64,000 bases of DNA from Rossellomorea orangium (GTDB lineage: Bacteria; Bacillota; Bacilli; Bacillales; Bacillaceae_B): contig NZ_JAHWGH010000025.1 of NCBI RefSeq assembly GCF_019334305.1, forward strand, positions 186,001-250,000, read 5' to 3'. This document shows positions 1-9,780 of this stretch, piece after piece (position 1 is the first letter of the stretch; each line of letters opens with the position of its first letter). Under the pieces are notes generated by a model. That model was not told the DNA's origin, did not search any database, and was given only the letters and a program-made list of their open reading frames with translations. Made by a program: the position numbers and the translations under genes.

Positions 1-476
1 TCTACCCCGAAGTCAGCCATTTTTGCAGCACGGCGCATGATTTCGATCTCTTTTTCATCTTTTACTAAACGCATCTGGTTTAATTTGTCTTCGACATTCA
101 CGATTTGGGGTGCATCAAAGATGTTTAAGAATGCTTGACTGCGACCGTAAGTTACAACTTCGTTCTCGAAAGCAACCCTGCTTCCCGGTATGCTTCTTGA
201 TTGAATGGCTTCTTTAATGAATTCCCAAGGGTTTTCATGGTCAGAGTAGCCAATCACTTCATGGCTCCACCCTGCGTCTTTAATTTGACGTACTTCCATT
301 CCTGGTAAGACAACAAATGGTTCGGCTTCCGGAAATACGAATAGTCCCATTAATCGCTCATGTGGATCAGTGTGGAAATTCGTTAAGTAAAATACGTTTT
401 CAGTTGAATTGATAAATGCTGCGTCAATTTTTTCTTCTTTTAACCAATTTTCCAGTTGTTCTATACGTTGTTTCAT
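1..476 (-). CDS. Xaa-Pro peptidase family (M24) protein, N-terminal part
   Basis: Only the first ~158 codons are in the window; the gene runs off the left edge, so the metal-binding catalytic pita-bread domain is not visible. The visible part (begins MKQRIEQLENWLKEEKIDAA, with YLTNFHTDPHERLMG and VEDKLNQMRLVKDEKEI further on) has the creatinase/prolidase N-terminal domain pattern, ending in the conserved linker where 'R-x-VKDEKEIEIMRRA' leads into the peptidase domain. M24 enzymes of this type cleave dipeptides with C-terminal proline in the cytoplasm. Start ATG follows AGGAGT. YkvY-like in B. subtilis terms (inference). Divergent from the toxin-like gene at 738. Confidence 0.85.
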   Translation of the reverse strand, partial: MKQRIEQLENWLKEEKIDAAFINSTENVFYLTNFHTDPHERLMGLFVFPEAEPFVVLPGMEVRQIKDAGWSHEVIGYSDHENPWEFIKEAIQSRSIPGSRVAFENEVVTYGRSQAFLNIFDAPQIVNVEDKLNQMRLVKDEKEIEIMRRAAKMADFGV

Positions 477-644
477 GCTTTACTCCTCCTTGAGTGATCG
501 TGATGTTATGTAATCGTTTCATATGAGCATATCTATGCTAACATATTTCGGGGAAAGTTTGAAATGTCTAGTTTCTCGGAGTGAACTCAAGTGAAGTGTT
601 TCTGTTTATTTTGATTGGGAGAAGCTTTTCCTACCTCCTGCCTA

Positions 645-673
645 TAAATGAGGGAGAGTGATTGTGTTATAAT
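645..673 (+). promoter_or_regulatory. extended -10 promoter of the holin-like toxin gene
   Basis: TATAAT at 668-673 is preceded by TGT, giving a TGnTATAAT extended -10. The -35 region (around 645-650) is poor, as is usual for extended -10 promoters. It lies about 65 bp upstream of the GTG start of the small toxin-like gene. Confidence 0.55.
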
Positions 674-737
674 TTTCAGTATACAGTGAATGTAGGGTGG
701 GAGTGGCCACTTCCTTGTAAAGGAGGTGGTGCTTATA

Positions 738-833
738 GTGACAACGTACGAGGCGTTAACGCTGATGATTACCTTTGGCTCTTTAATTGTCTCCATCATT
801 GCCATAGTTATTTCGAATGACAAAAAGAAATAA
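738..833 (+). CDS. putative holin-like toxin (type I toxin family), 31 aa
   Basis: A GTG start sits 8 bases after a strong AAAGGAGGTGG ribosome site and opens a 31-codon frame beginning MTTYEALTLMITFGSLIVSI and ending NDKKK. The pattern 'TxYEAL-LMI-FG-LIV-I' followed by a short lysine-rich tail is the signature of the putative holin-like toxin family, single-span membrane peptides often kept in check by an antisense RNA. It has its own extended -10 promoter and a strong terminator 95 bp downstream. The long 3' untranslated stretch (834-927) fits the TxpA/RatA-style arrangement. Toxicity and the antisense RNA are inferred, not shown. Confidence 0.7.
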   Translation: MTTYEALTLMITFGSLIVSIIAIVISNDKKK

Positions 834-927
834 CCCCACCCTCATGAAGCGCCTAAACTTTGAAGGGTAGAGTTATATTCCTTTCTTTATTGGGCCACTG
901 CTTTCCTTGCAGTTTGCTGTGTAGCAG

Positions 928-963
928 GAGACGCTGGTTGCCGCCAGTGTCTCTTGTTTTTTT
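928..963 (+). terminator. intrinsic terminator after the toxin gene
   Basis: GAGACGCTGG (928-937) pairs with CCAGTGTCTC (944-953), one G-U pair, six-base loop, followed by a T-rich run. Confidence 0.75.
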
Positions 964-1051
964 GTTTCATTATCTCTTCTTTTAAGATAATATAAATCCG
1001 GTTGGAAAGCAAGATGAGGACAGGATTTGAAATAATCCCGGGCTCTATTGA

Positions 1052-1495
1052 TTAATAAACCGGATCTGTCTTCTTAGGTTTACGAACGAAAGCCATGATG
1101 CCTGCGACTAAGAACAGCAGGCCGGGAATGAATCCGAATCCGACTGTTCCAAGACCGATGATTAGTGCTGCAATGATAAACATGATACCTGATAGAACAG
1201 GCTTTCTATTCTTAACAATAGTTAGGACGGCAATAATCCCGATGATGGATGCAATAATGCCCAATATGACCAAGTAAGATCCCATTGATTCTGCTGCCTC
1301 CATGATAGAATTCATATCTCCTGCTGTCATCCCGGATTCTTGAAGATTCGGATCACTTTGCATTCCCTCTTCGATTTGGGACATCACGTCAGGACTCTGC
1401 ATCCCCATGTTCAATACAATTCCAATGATGGAAAATAAAGCGGATAAAACAATCCCTATTACTCCCATGACGACTTCTCCAGTACGTTTTACCAT
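1052..1495 (-). CDS. DUF4064 family membrane protein
   Basis: 147-aa protein starting MVKRTGEVVMGVIGIVLSAL, with AAGGAG placed 8 bases before the ATG. It has an N-terminal membrane segment (about residues 9-30), a soluble acidic stretch rich in Met, Ser and Gln (30-70) and two or three C-terminal hydrophobic segments (72-140), ending in a basic tail. This topology and the N-terminal KRT-EVV-G-IG pattern match DUF4064 proteins of Firmicutes, whose function is unknown. It follows the NUDIX gene on the same strand with a 34-bp gap, so the two may be co-transcribed. Confidence 0.75.
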   Translation of the reverse strand: MVKRTGEVVMGVIGIVLSALFSIIGIVLNMGMQSPDVMSQIEEGMQSDPNLQESGMTAGDMNSIMEAAESMGSYLVILGIIASIIGIIAVLTIVKNRKPVLSGIMFIIAALIIGLGTVGFGFIPGLLFLVAGIMAFVRKPKKTDPVY

Positions 1496-1529
1496 TCTAA
1501 TCTCTCCTTAATGTATAGTTTTCTATAGT

Positions 1530-1967
1530 CTATTTAGCTAATACATCTTTATTCCCTGTCGCATTATGCTTTTTACACATATAAGCTTCAAGGATCGATT
1601 CATCTTCAGGAAAGCACAGGGGTAGATTCTTTAACTCGGAAAGTGAAATCCAATCGATTTTATGTATTAATTGATCGGGGTCTTGAATAGTTGGATACCC
1701 TCCGATAAGATGCGCTTCATAATAGTGAATCTTTGTCTTAATGCTTCCTTCGTTGCCCCACTTTGTATAGAGGTGTTGTCCAACTTCAACCACGTAGCCG
1801 GTTTCCTCACACACTTCCCGCTTACAGCATTCCCTTAAGGATTCCCCTGTTTCAAGTCCACCTGAAGGAACAGACCACCGCTTCTCTTCCTCTTCTTTTC
1901 CCTGTAATACCATTAATAAACGCCCTTCTTTCATGCAAAGAGCCGATGCCCCCATCCAGTCGTACAT
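1530..1967 (-). CDS. NUDIX hydrolase
   Basis: The Nudix box GGLETGESLRECCKREVCEETGY (here residues about 37-59) carries the G-x5-E-x7-R-E-x2-E-E-x-G consensus in full, so the enzyme should hydrolyse a nucleoside diphosphate linked to another group using Mg2+. I place the start at the ATG opening MYDWMGASAL, because GAGGTG lies 5 bases upstream of it. A GTG 18 bases further upstream has no such site. Substrate cannot be told from sequence; the tail resembles ADP-ribose/8-oxo-dGTP-type small Nudix proteins only in general fold. Confidence 0.85.
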   Translation of the reverse strand: MYDWMGASALCMKEGRLLMVLQGKEEEEKRWSVPSGGLETGESLRECCKREVCEETGYVVEVGQHLYTKWGNEGSIKTKIHYYEAHLIGGYPTIQDPDQLIHKIDWISLSELKNLPLCFPEDESILEAYMCKKHNATGNKDVLAK

Positions 1968-2086
1968 CCATTCACCTCGTTTCACATGTCAAGATAATCG
2001 TACCCTTAGCATATTCGCCTTTTTGACAATTTTCTCCTTCCTAAGGATAAAATTCTTTATATTCAGACAAGTAGACCCTTATTGTT

Positions 2087-2935
2087 TCAGTTTCGCATGC
2101 GTAGTTTTTTAAGGACGATCTTCTCAATGATTCCCCAAGGGAGGATGGTTTTCATTAGGAGGGTGAATCTAATTCCTTTTCCTGCGGGGTTTCTGAATGT
2201 GCTGATTTTATCCTGGGCAAGTTTTCCCACAATGGAAGAAACCTCATTTGGGTTCCCTAGTGAATCTAACCCGCGTTCCATTTCTTTATTGATTTCTTTC
2301 ATATAAAAATAGTAAGGGGAATGCTTCTCCAATGAACGCGAAGTGATTTTTTTTCCTGATGTCCATATATTCGTCCGATAAGATCCAGGCTCAATGAGAT
2401 GTACGTCAATTCCGAAGGGTTTAAGCTCCAATCTGAGGCTTTCACTGTACCCTTCAAGGGCATATTTCGAGGAAACATATGGACTTAGTCCAGGGAATCC
2501 GATCATTCCGCTGATGCTGCTCATATTAATGATCTTACCTTTACCTTGGTTTCTCATATAGGGAAGTACAAGTTGAGTCATACTCATAACACCGAATACA
2601 TTCGTCTCGAATTGCTCCCTGTATTCATCGATGCTTATCTCTTCGGCAAATCCCCCGACTGCATAGCCCGCATTATTCACCAGGAGGTCTACTCTCCCTA
2701 CTTCTGAAAGGAACGATGAAAACTCCCCTAAAGACGCTTCAGAAGTTACGTCCAATGCGTGAATATGGATGAATGGTTCCACGCCTAACCCCTTAGCTTG
2801 AGTCATTAATTCCTCTTTTTTATCTGGATCCCTCATAGTCGCGATCACTGTAAACCCAATCTGCGCAAGTTCCAAGGTTGTCAGTAATCCGAAGCCGCTG
2901 TTGGATCCAGTAATTACGGCAATTTTTTTCCCCAT
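2087..2935 (-). CDS. short-chain dehydrogenase/reductase (SDR)
   Basis: 282 aa. Classical SDR features in order: cofactor motif TGSNSGFG (residues 9-16), NNAG (87-90), catalytic Ser near 140, and YVSSK (Tyr153, Lys157). The sequence is close to what I know of the B. subtilis YusZ type, with an extended C-terminal region (200-282). Expected activity is NAD(P)-dependent oxidation or reduction of an unknown small molecule in the cytosol. Monocistronic by spacing; no regulatory site recognised. Confidence 0.85.
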   Translation of the reverse strand: MGKKIAVITGSNSGFGLLTTLELAQIGFTVIATMRDPDKKEELMTQAKGLGVEPFIHIHALDVTSEASLGEFSSFLSEVGRVDLLVNNAGYAVGGFAEEISIDEYREQFETNVFGVMSMTQLVLPYMRNQGKGKIINMSSISGMIGFPGLSPYVSSKYALEGYSESLRLELKPFGIDVHLIEPGSYRTNIWTSGKKITSRSLEKHSPYYFYMKEINKEMERGLDSLGNPNEVSSIVGKLAQDKISTFRNPAGKGIRFTLLMKTILPWGIIEKIVLKKLRMRN

Positions 2936-3004
2936 GTGTACTCCCCCTTTTTTCTATCAGTATATCAATTTCATAGCACTCACTTTAACGATATTCTTAA
3001 GAAA

Positions 3005-3044
3005 ACAAAAAAAGGCTGGCTTCATCCCATTGAAGCCAGCCTTT
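3005..3044 (-). terminator. intrinsic terminator
   Basis: Perfect 14-bp stem (3011-3024 with 3031-3044) and an uninterrupted T-run on the minus strand (3005-3010 and beyond). It lies downstream of the gene ending at 3204. Confidence 0.8.
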
Positions 3045-3203
3045 AGACGAGGAGTCGTGTCAATTTCTATTATAAATTTACAGCTTTATCGGCTCACATA
3101 CAACTGTAATCAGATGTGATGAGTAGGCGTCTAAAGAAATGGATGGCAGGCTTTAGGCGATTTCAGCTTCCTTTCGTATGTTTCTATAATTGTAAGCATA
3201 ATT

Positions 3204-3764
3204 TTATTTAGCCCGCGTTGATGCCACGATCTTCCCTTCCTTCGAATAGAAGTTCAGTCTCGGAACAAAAAAACGATCTTCAAATGTTTCTATTTGGATA
3301 AAAAAGTCCTGTTGGGGCAAGTTTACTCGTTTGAATTCAATATTCTGACGATAGGTAAAGTAGTCTGCACCGAGCTCTTTTCTATTACCATAAACAATAA
3401 ATTGACCATTATTCAGGAAACTGCTTCCGACCGTTGGTTGAGGGCTATCATCAAATTGTTCAAGTTCATAAAAGGGAAGAAGCTTCATTTTTCGATAATG
3501 AACCAATCCGATCTTCTTTCCTTTATTTTTAATAGTATAGGTATACAGGAGAAGGTATTGCCCGCCGGCTTCTTTCTTCAATACCACATGTAGGTCATCG
3601 TAGGATGAGGTGTATTCTGACTGTTTGAAATGTTCGCTTATCCTGCTCTTTGTGGTGATCATATCGCTTTTTTCAATAAAGAGCGTAAACGTTGTTGCAA
3701 GAATCGAAGATAAAAGTATAGAGATGAACACTCTTCCTTTGCGTATCTTTTTTTCTTCTTCCAT
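3204..3764 (-). CDS. membrane-anchored protein of unknown function
   Basis: 186 aa. A short basic cytoplasmic N-terminus (MEEEKKIRKGR) is followed by one hydrophobic segment (about 13-30) that would act as an uncleaved signal anchor. The remaining ~150 residues are soluble and probably outside the membrane, rich in beta-type patterns (LLLYTYTIKNKGKK and VHYRKMKLLPFYEL). I do not recognise the family. No operon partner: glpD's terminator lies upstream and its own terminator 160 bp downstream. Confidence 0.65.
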   Translation of the reverse strand: MEEEKKIRKGRVFISILLSSILATTFTLFIEKSDMITTKSRISEHFKQSEYTSSYDDLHVVLKKEAGGQYLLLYTYTIKNKGKKIGLVHYRKMKLLPFYELEQFDDSPQPTVGSSFLNNGQFIVYGNRKELGADYFTYRQNIEFKRVNLPQQDFFIQIETFEDRFFVPRLNFYSKEGKIVASTRAK

Positions 3765-3841
3765 TATTCTTCCCTCCCATTCCAGCCATAAAATGATATC
3801 CCTATTTTATCATTTAGGGAGGGATTCAGACTGTTTGCATA

Positions 3842-3868
3842 GAAAAAACGGCAGAAATTCTGCCGTTT
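3842..3868 (-). terminator. intrinsic terminator of glpD
   Basis: AAACGGCAGAA (3846-3856) pairs perfectly with TTCTGCCGTTT (3858-3868), followed on the minus strand by TTTTTT. It begins 5 bp after the glpD stop. Confidence 0.85.
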
Positions 3869-3872
3869 CTTC

Positions 3873-5537
3873 TTATGCCTGTAAATCAACCGGTACCACT
3901 GCATTTTTTAATTCATTATTTAAGTCTTTGCTATATCGTGCTTTCTGTTCTTCATTCCAATTCAACAACTTCGACATGATTTCGATGACAGGTTCTTTCC
4001 ATTTTTCTACCCATTCACGATCAAAGAATAAAGCACCTGTTCGTCGAATGAAGAAGTCAACAGGGGTGGCTGCCATTTCTTCCTGAATGGCATAGATAAG
4101 CTGCGCGTATAAATATGGGGGCACGGACATTTCATCAGTGGTGCCACTATAAGCATGAGCCAGTTTGAATAACTGGTCTACGTTTGAACCGTACATGCCG
4201 GCAAGCTTTTTCCCTTCTTCCTCAGTTAATCCATATTGAATGGCTTCTCCTGCTTTTTGATCGATGAAGGATTGGAAGTTTTTCGATCCTCCGAAATGAC
4301 CACCTGAAATCGGCATATGCTTCGTTGAAGAAGCCGGGAACTTCTGTTTATTTTCTTCTTTTAATCTTGCAGAAACAAGGTCAACGACATGTTCCCCCAT
4401 TTTCCGGTAACCTGTCAATTTACCTCCTGCAATGGTAATGAGGCCGCTTTCCGCTTCCCAAACCTCATCTTTCCGTGAGATCTCTGAAGGGTCTTTACCT
4501 TTTTCAAATATCAGTGGGCGCACACCTGCCCAGCTGGATTCTACATCCTCTTTCCCGACTGATACGTCAGGGAACATAAAGTGGATGGCGTTCAAAATAT
4601 AATCCCTGTCTTCCGATGTCATATGAGGAGAGGCTTTCTCCGAGTCAAAGAATGTGTCAGTAGTCCCTACATATGCCTTCCCGTCACGTGGGATCGCAAA
4701 TACCATGCGTCCATCGGGGGTGTCGAAATAAACGGCCTGTTGAAGAGGGAATTTGCTCTGATCGATGACTAGATGAACCCCCTTTGTCAGACGGAGTTGT
4801 TTGTTATTAGTGCTGTAATCCTTTCCACGGACATCATCCACCCATGGCCCTGCTGCATTGACGATTTTAGATCCGCGGATTTCAATCAGTTCCCCAGTCA
4901 CCAGGTCTTCTGCTTCGATTCCTACTACTTTCTTATTGTCATAGAGGAAACGTTGGGATTTGGTATAGTTTAAGACTGTTGCCCCATGTGCGACTGCCTC
5001 TTTCATGACCTCGATGGTTAAACGGGCATCATCGGTACGATACTCAACGTAGTAGCCGCCGCCTTTTAATCCATCCTTCTTGACGAGGGGCTCTTTTGTC
5101 AACGTTTCCGAGACAGATAGCATGGACCGTCTTTCGCTTCTCTTTACACCGGCAAGGTAGTCATATACTTTCAATCCGATTGATGTACTGAATTTACCGA
5201 AAGTCCCTCCTTTATGAAGAGGCAACAGCATCCATTCAGGAGTGGTGACATGTGGGCCGTTTTCGTATACAATTTCACGCTCTTTCCCTACTTCTGCCAC
5301 CATTTTCACTTCGAATTGTTTTAAATAACGTAATCCACCGTGAACCAGTTTGGTTGATCGGCTGGACGTTCCAGCTGCGAAATCCTGCATTTCGACGAGG
5401 GCAACCTTCATTCCGCGCTTGGATGCATCAAGTGCGATCCCAGCCCCGGTAATTCCTCCACCAATTATGATCAAGTCGAAATGGTTCTGGGACAATGTAT
5501 GTTTTACTTCTCGTCTTGCAGTACTTGAAAATGTCAT
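3873..5537 (-). CDS. glpD: aerobic glycerol-3-phosphate dehydrogenase
   Basis: 554 aa, normal length for the family. FAD-binding Rossmann motif IGGGITGAG at about 25-33 with the ribose-binding Glu at the end of the next strand (VALVE, about 48); the FAD-dependent oxidoreductase domain runs to about 390 and a C-terminal DAO-C helical domain follows. It oxidises glycerol-3-phosphate to dihydroxyacetone phosphate at the membrane, passing electrons to menaquinone. It is the last gene of a glpP-glpF-glpK-glpD set and has its own leader with a terminator that GlpP is expected to override. Confidence 0.96.
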   Translation of the reverse strand: MTFSSTARREVKHTLSQNHFDLIIIGGGITGAGIALDASKRGMKVALVEMQDFAAGTSSRSTKLVHGGLRYLKQFEVKMVAEVGKEREIVYENGPHVTTPEWMLLPLHKGGTFGKFSTSIGLKVYDYLAGVKRSERRSMLSVSETLTKEPLVKKDGLKGGGYYVEYRTDDARLTIEVMKEAVAHGATVLNYTKSQRFLYDNKKVVGIEAEDLVTGELIEIRGSKIVNAAGPWVDDVRGKDYSTNNKQLRLTKGVHLVIDQSKFPLQQAVYFDTPDGRMVFAIPRDGKAYVGTTDTFFDSEKASPHMTSEDRDYILNAIHFMFPDVSVGKEDVESSWAGVRPLIFEKGKDPSEISRKDEVWEAESGLITIAGGKLTGYRKMGEHVVDLVSARLKEENKQKFPASSTKHMPISGGHFGGSKNFQSFIDQKAGEAIQYGLTEEEGKKLAGMYGSNVDQLFKLAHAYSGTTDEMSVPPYLYAQLIYAIQEEMAATPVDFFIRRTGALFFDREWVEKWKEPVIEIMSKLLNWNEEQKARYSKDLNNELKNAVVPVDLQA

Positions 5538-5593
5538 AGTTTAAGTTCCTCCTACGGATTATTAAAATCGTTTATACTTTACTGTTTATCCAT

Positions 5594-5692
5594 AAAAAAA
5601 GAGACCGAAACAAACATCATGACTGTAATGTGCCATAATGAATGCTCGGTCTCTCTTGGTCTCTAACCGTTTATTAACTTGTAATCATTATA
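5594..5692 (-). promoter_or_regulatory. glpD leader: promoter, GlpP target and conditional terminator
   Basis: A TATAAT -10 lies at 5687-5692. Downstream the leader contains ACAAGTTAATA and AGAGAC-AAGAGA blocks that recur in the glpF leader, then a terminator (AGAGACCGA at 5646-5654 with its complement at 5600-5608) ending in a T-run. In B. subtilis, GlpP with glycerol-3-phosphate antiterminates glpD and glpFK leaders. The shared blocks are the likely RNA target (inference). Confidence 0.75.
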
Positions 5693-5705
5693 TCATAGGA
5701 TTCTA

Positions 5706-7214
<1,509 letters not shown>

Positions 7215-8045
7215 TTAATTTTCGGTTGATAATTGATGCACTTTTTTTGCTAAACTTGTCTTTCTGTCACTTGCATAAGCAAGTCCAAGGACGGCAAGTG
7301 TGATGATCAGAACGATCCAGAAGCTTGCAGTGACTTGTCCAATGAAGATCGCTTTATAAAATACTCCACCGAATGATCCACCGAGTACCGGGCCGACTAC
7401 CGGAATCCATGAATACCCCCAGTTTGATGGTCCCTTTCCAGGAATCGGAAGCAGGAAGTGTGCAATACGCGGTCCAAGATCACGGGCTGGATTGATGGCG
7501 TAGCCGGTAGTCCCACCAAGTGAGATCCCGATTGCGATAATAAGGAAACCGACAATAAATGGATTTAATCCGTCTGTAAAGGTATTCGCCCCTATAGATA
7601 ATAATCCTACTACCAACACAAAAGTTCCAATGATTTCACTCAATAAATTTGAAAAATAATGTGGTATGGCAGGACCTGTAGCGAAAACGCCTAATTTAAC
7701 ACCTGGATCCTTTGTTGCGTGCCAATGAGGCAGAAAGTGTAAATATGTGATGGATGCCCCTATAATTGCCCCGATCATTTGAGCAAGGATGTATTTCGGT
7801 ACATCATTCCATGGGAAATCACCGTTAAAGGCAAGACCCAATGTGACAGCTGGATTTAAATGAGCGCCGCTGAACTTCCCGACGGCATACACACTCATGG
7901 CCACACCTAATCCCCATCCGAATGTAATGACGATCCACCCGGCGTTATAAGCAAATGACTTCTTCAAATTCACATTGGCACAAACCCCGGCACCAAAAAT
8001 TATCAGCAGCGCTGTACCAACCACTTCTCCTAAAAATGCGTTCAT
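7215..8045 (-). CDS. glpF: glycerol uptake facilitator (aquaglyceroporin)
   Basis: 276 aa, six predicted membrane spans and the two half-helix NPA motifs of the MIP family: SGAHLNPAVTLG (NPA at 64-66) and AINPARDLGPR (NPA at 185-187). The Asp after NPAR is typical of glycerol facilitators rather than water-only channels. Passive entry of glycerol. First gene of glpFK, behind a promoter with a cre site and a GlpP-type leader terminator. Start ATG with GAGGG upstream. Confidence 0.95.
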   Translation of the reverse strand: MNAFLGEVVGTALLIIFGAGVCANVNLKKSFAYNAGWIVITFGWGLGVAMSVYAVGKFSGAHLNPAVTLGLAFNGDFPWNDVPKYILAQMIGAIIGASITYLHFLPHWHATKDPGVKLGVFATGPAIPHYFSNLLSEIIGTFVLVVGLLSIGANTFTDGLNPFIVGFLIIAIGISLGGTTGYAINPARDLGPRIAHFLLPIPGKGPSNWGYSWIPVVGPVLGGSFGGVFYKAIFIGQVTASFWIVLIITLAVLGLAYASDRKTSLAKKVHQLSTEN

Positions 8046-8240
8046 GTAACATCCCTCGTTTCACTTTGATATAGTCCTGTTTTAAGTGACATCTGAAAAA
8101 TACGTCTGCGGCAGTTGTCACGAACCGCATCCATGTGCAGCAATGCTGGATCGAGGCTTTTCAGCACGTTTACCCTATATTTGCAGGATATAATCGCAAC
8201 ATATACCTTTGGAAGCTAAAAACAGAACAAGTTGGATTAA

Positions 8241-8328
8241 AAACAAAAAGACTCACGGAATATGCCCAATGGTACAGGCACTTCACGTGAGTCTCTTCGT
8301 CTCTTTCACAACGTATTAACTTGTGAAT
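8241..8328 (-). promoter_or_regulatory. glpFK leader: GlpP target and conditional terminator
   Basis: The transcript starts with CACAAGTTAATACG and AGAGACGAAGAGA blocks, matching the glpD leader, followed by a 9-bp stem (8286-8294 with 8249-8257) around a ~28-base loop and a T-rich run. It is an attenuator expected to be opened by GlpP plus glycerol-3-phosphate. Confidence 0.75.
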
Positions 8329-8329
8329 T

Positions 8330-8358
8330 ATGTTACTCCATTATGAAAGCGGTGTCAA
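8330..8358 (-). promoter_or_regulatory. glpFK promoter overlapped by a cre (CcpA) site
   Basis: TTGACA (8353-8358), 17-bp spacer, TAACAT (8330-8335). The 14-mer TGAAAGCGGTGTCA at 8344-8357 (plus strand) fits the cre consensus TGWNANCGNTNWCA at every position and overlaps the -35, so glucose repression by CcpA is expected. Confidence 0.75.
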
Positions 8359-8376
8359 TGGATTTTCATGATTTAT

Positions 8377-8934
8377 TTATCTGTCAAAATGTTTCCATAG
8401 GACACGGTCCGACGTTGTGATAGCCGTAGCTCCTGCGTCAAGGGCAGCTTCCACTTCTTCCACCGTGTCAATCAGACCGCCTGCAAAGATGGGTTTACCG
8501 GTTTTGTTGCCGATCTCTTTTATGATCTTAGGGACGACCCCTGGGAGTACTTCTATGAAATCCGGATCCGTTTTCTGAATTAGTTCAATGCTGCGATTCA
8601 TGGCACTGGAATCTATGACAAACATCCGCTGTGTGGCAAAGACTCCTTTTTGCCTTGCTTTTTTTATTACGTTTCCTTTTGTGGATATGATCCCATAGGG
8701 CTTGATCTCCTGGCAGACATATTCAGCGGCATATTCATCACTTGCGAGACCATGAATGAGATCCAGATGTAAAAACATTTTGCGATTCTCTTTACGGGCA
8801 TATTCAAATACGCTTTTCAGCATTCCGACATGAAGATCAAGAAACACCCCGTATTGGAAAGAGGTTTCGAGCATTTTATCAAAATCCTTCATGGATCGTA
8901 TGGCTGGCAGAATCCTTTGACCTTCAAAACTCAC
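8377..8934 (-). CDS. glpP: glycerol uptake operon antiterminator
   Basis: 185 aa, usual length for GlpP. Starts MSFEGQRILPAIRSMKDFDK; the TIM-barrel-like pattern (HLDLIHGLASDEYAAEY near 60, IEVLPGVVPKII near 125, FAGGLIDTVEEVEAALDAGA near 150) is that of GlpP, an RNA-binding antiterminator activated by glycerol-3-phosphate. It sits directly upstream of glpF, and its expected RNA targets are the two leaders annotated here. Transcribed from its own promoter in the 8935-9090 gap. Confidence 0.93.
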   Translation of the reverse strand: MSFEGQRILPAIRSMKDFDKMLETSFQYGVFLDLHVGMLKSVFEYARKENRKMFLHLDLIHGLASDEYAAEYVCQEIKPYGIISTKGNVIKKARQKGVFATQRMFVIDSSAMNRSIELIQKTDPDFIEVLPGVVPKIIKEIGNKTGKPIFAGGLIDTVEEVEAALDAGATAITTSDRVLWKHFDR

Positions 8935-9091
8935 TTTCTTTCACTCCTTAGTACATATTCTAAGTATGGTTTTTCACAAGGAGAAATTATACCATAGTTG
9001 CATTGGCATGGTTTCAAAGATGTATATATAGATTTTACCACAATATGTAATTACAGTAGGGGAAGTTAGCAGAATTTAAGTTTAGTGAAAT

Positions 9092-9121
9092 GAAGAAAGA
9101 GAACCTACATGGTAGGTTCTC
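9092..9121 (-). terminator. intrinsic terminator of the DUF805 gene
   Basis: AGAACCTAC (9100-9108) pairs with GTAGGTTCT (9112-9120); weak T-rich tail on the minus strand. Confidence 0.65.
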
Positions 9122-9133
9122 CGTGTTTTGGAC

Positions 9134-9514
9134 CTAAGTCGTGACCGTGACATTTTCAAAATGCTTAGGAGTAGGTCCGTATTCATTGCTGCCATGACCA
9201 CTGTCAAAGCACATAAAGACCAGGAGTACAATAGGTCCTGCTATTGGAACGAAAACAATGAAGTACCAAGCACCGCTTCTTCCTGTATCATGGAGCCGCC
9301 GTACAGTGACAGCCAAAGAGGGTACAATGACAGCTAATGAATAAATAACGTATACGACTAAAAAAATGGTACCAGTGGAGTCAATAATATTTGCTGTAAA
9401 ACTCAGAACGAACATGATAATAAAATTAAAGAGTGAAAATATCCAAAATTCCTTTCTTCTCGCCCTTCCAGTAAAATCTGCGTACTTCCTAAAGGCTTCT
9501 AAGTACCAATGCAT
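9134..9514 (-). CDS. DUF805 family membrane protein
   Basis: 126 aa from the ATG of MHWYLEAFRKYADFTGRARR, chosen because AGGAGAG precedes it by 8 bases. Characteristic DUF805 elements: the N-terminal 'Y-x-DF-GRARRKEFW' motif (about 11-24), three or four hydrophobic segments, and 'RRLHDTGRSGAWYF' near 78-91. Members are small inner-membrane proteins of unknown role, often in stress or transport contexts. Stands alone between two terminators. Confidence 0.88.
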   Translation of the reverse strand: MHWYLEAFRKYADFTGRARRKEFWIFSLFNFIIMFVLSFTANIIDSTGTIFLVVYVIYSLAVIVPSLAVTVRRLHDTGRSGAWYFIVFVPIAGPIVLLVFMCFDSGHGSNEYGPTPKHFENVTVTT

Positions 9515-9645
9515 AATGACATCTCTCCTTCTCTCAGTAGGAATTTCATCTGAAGTATTATTTACATATAATTGAATCATTTCCAATTTACCTCATTTTT
9601 TCGGAGGGCAAACCTGATTTTTCCATTTTTGTATAGAATATAGAA

Positions 9646-9688
9646 TAATGAAAGTCCCCGTCACGATAAATGACAGGGACTTTCATTA
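9646..9688 (-). terminator. intrinsic terminator after ampS
   Basis: AATGAAAGTCCC (9647-9658) pairs perfectly with GGGACTTTCATT (9676-9687); symmetric, so it could stop either strand. Confidence 0.75.
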
Positions 9689-9780
9689 TTCAGGGTATAA
9701 AGCAACTTTTTCACAGTGCAATCATTCAGACTAAATACAGATTGTTTATCGTATATTCAGCATTCACCTTTCATGTCTAT

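Noticed and set aside
587-823. 78-codon minus-strand frame
   Set aside because: Antisense to the holin-like toxin gene, which has a promoter, ribosome site and family pattern; the minus frame has none.
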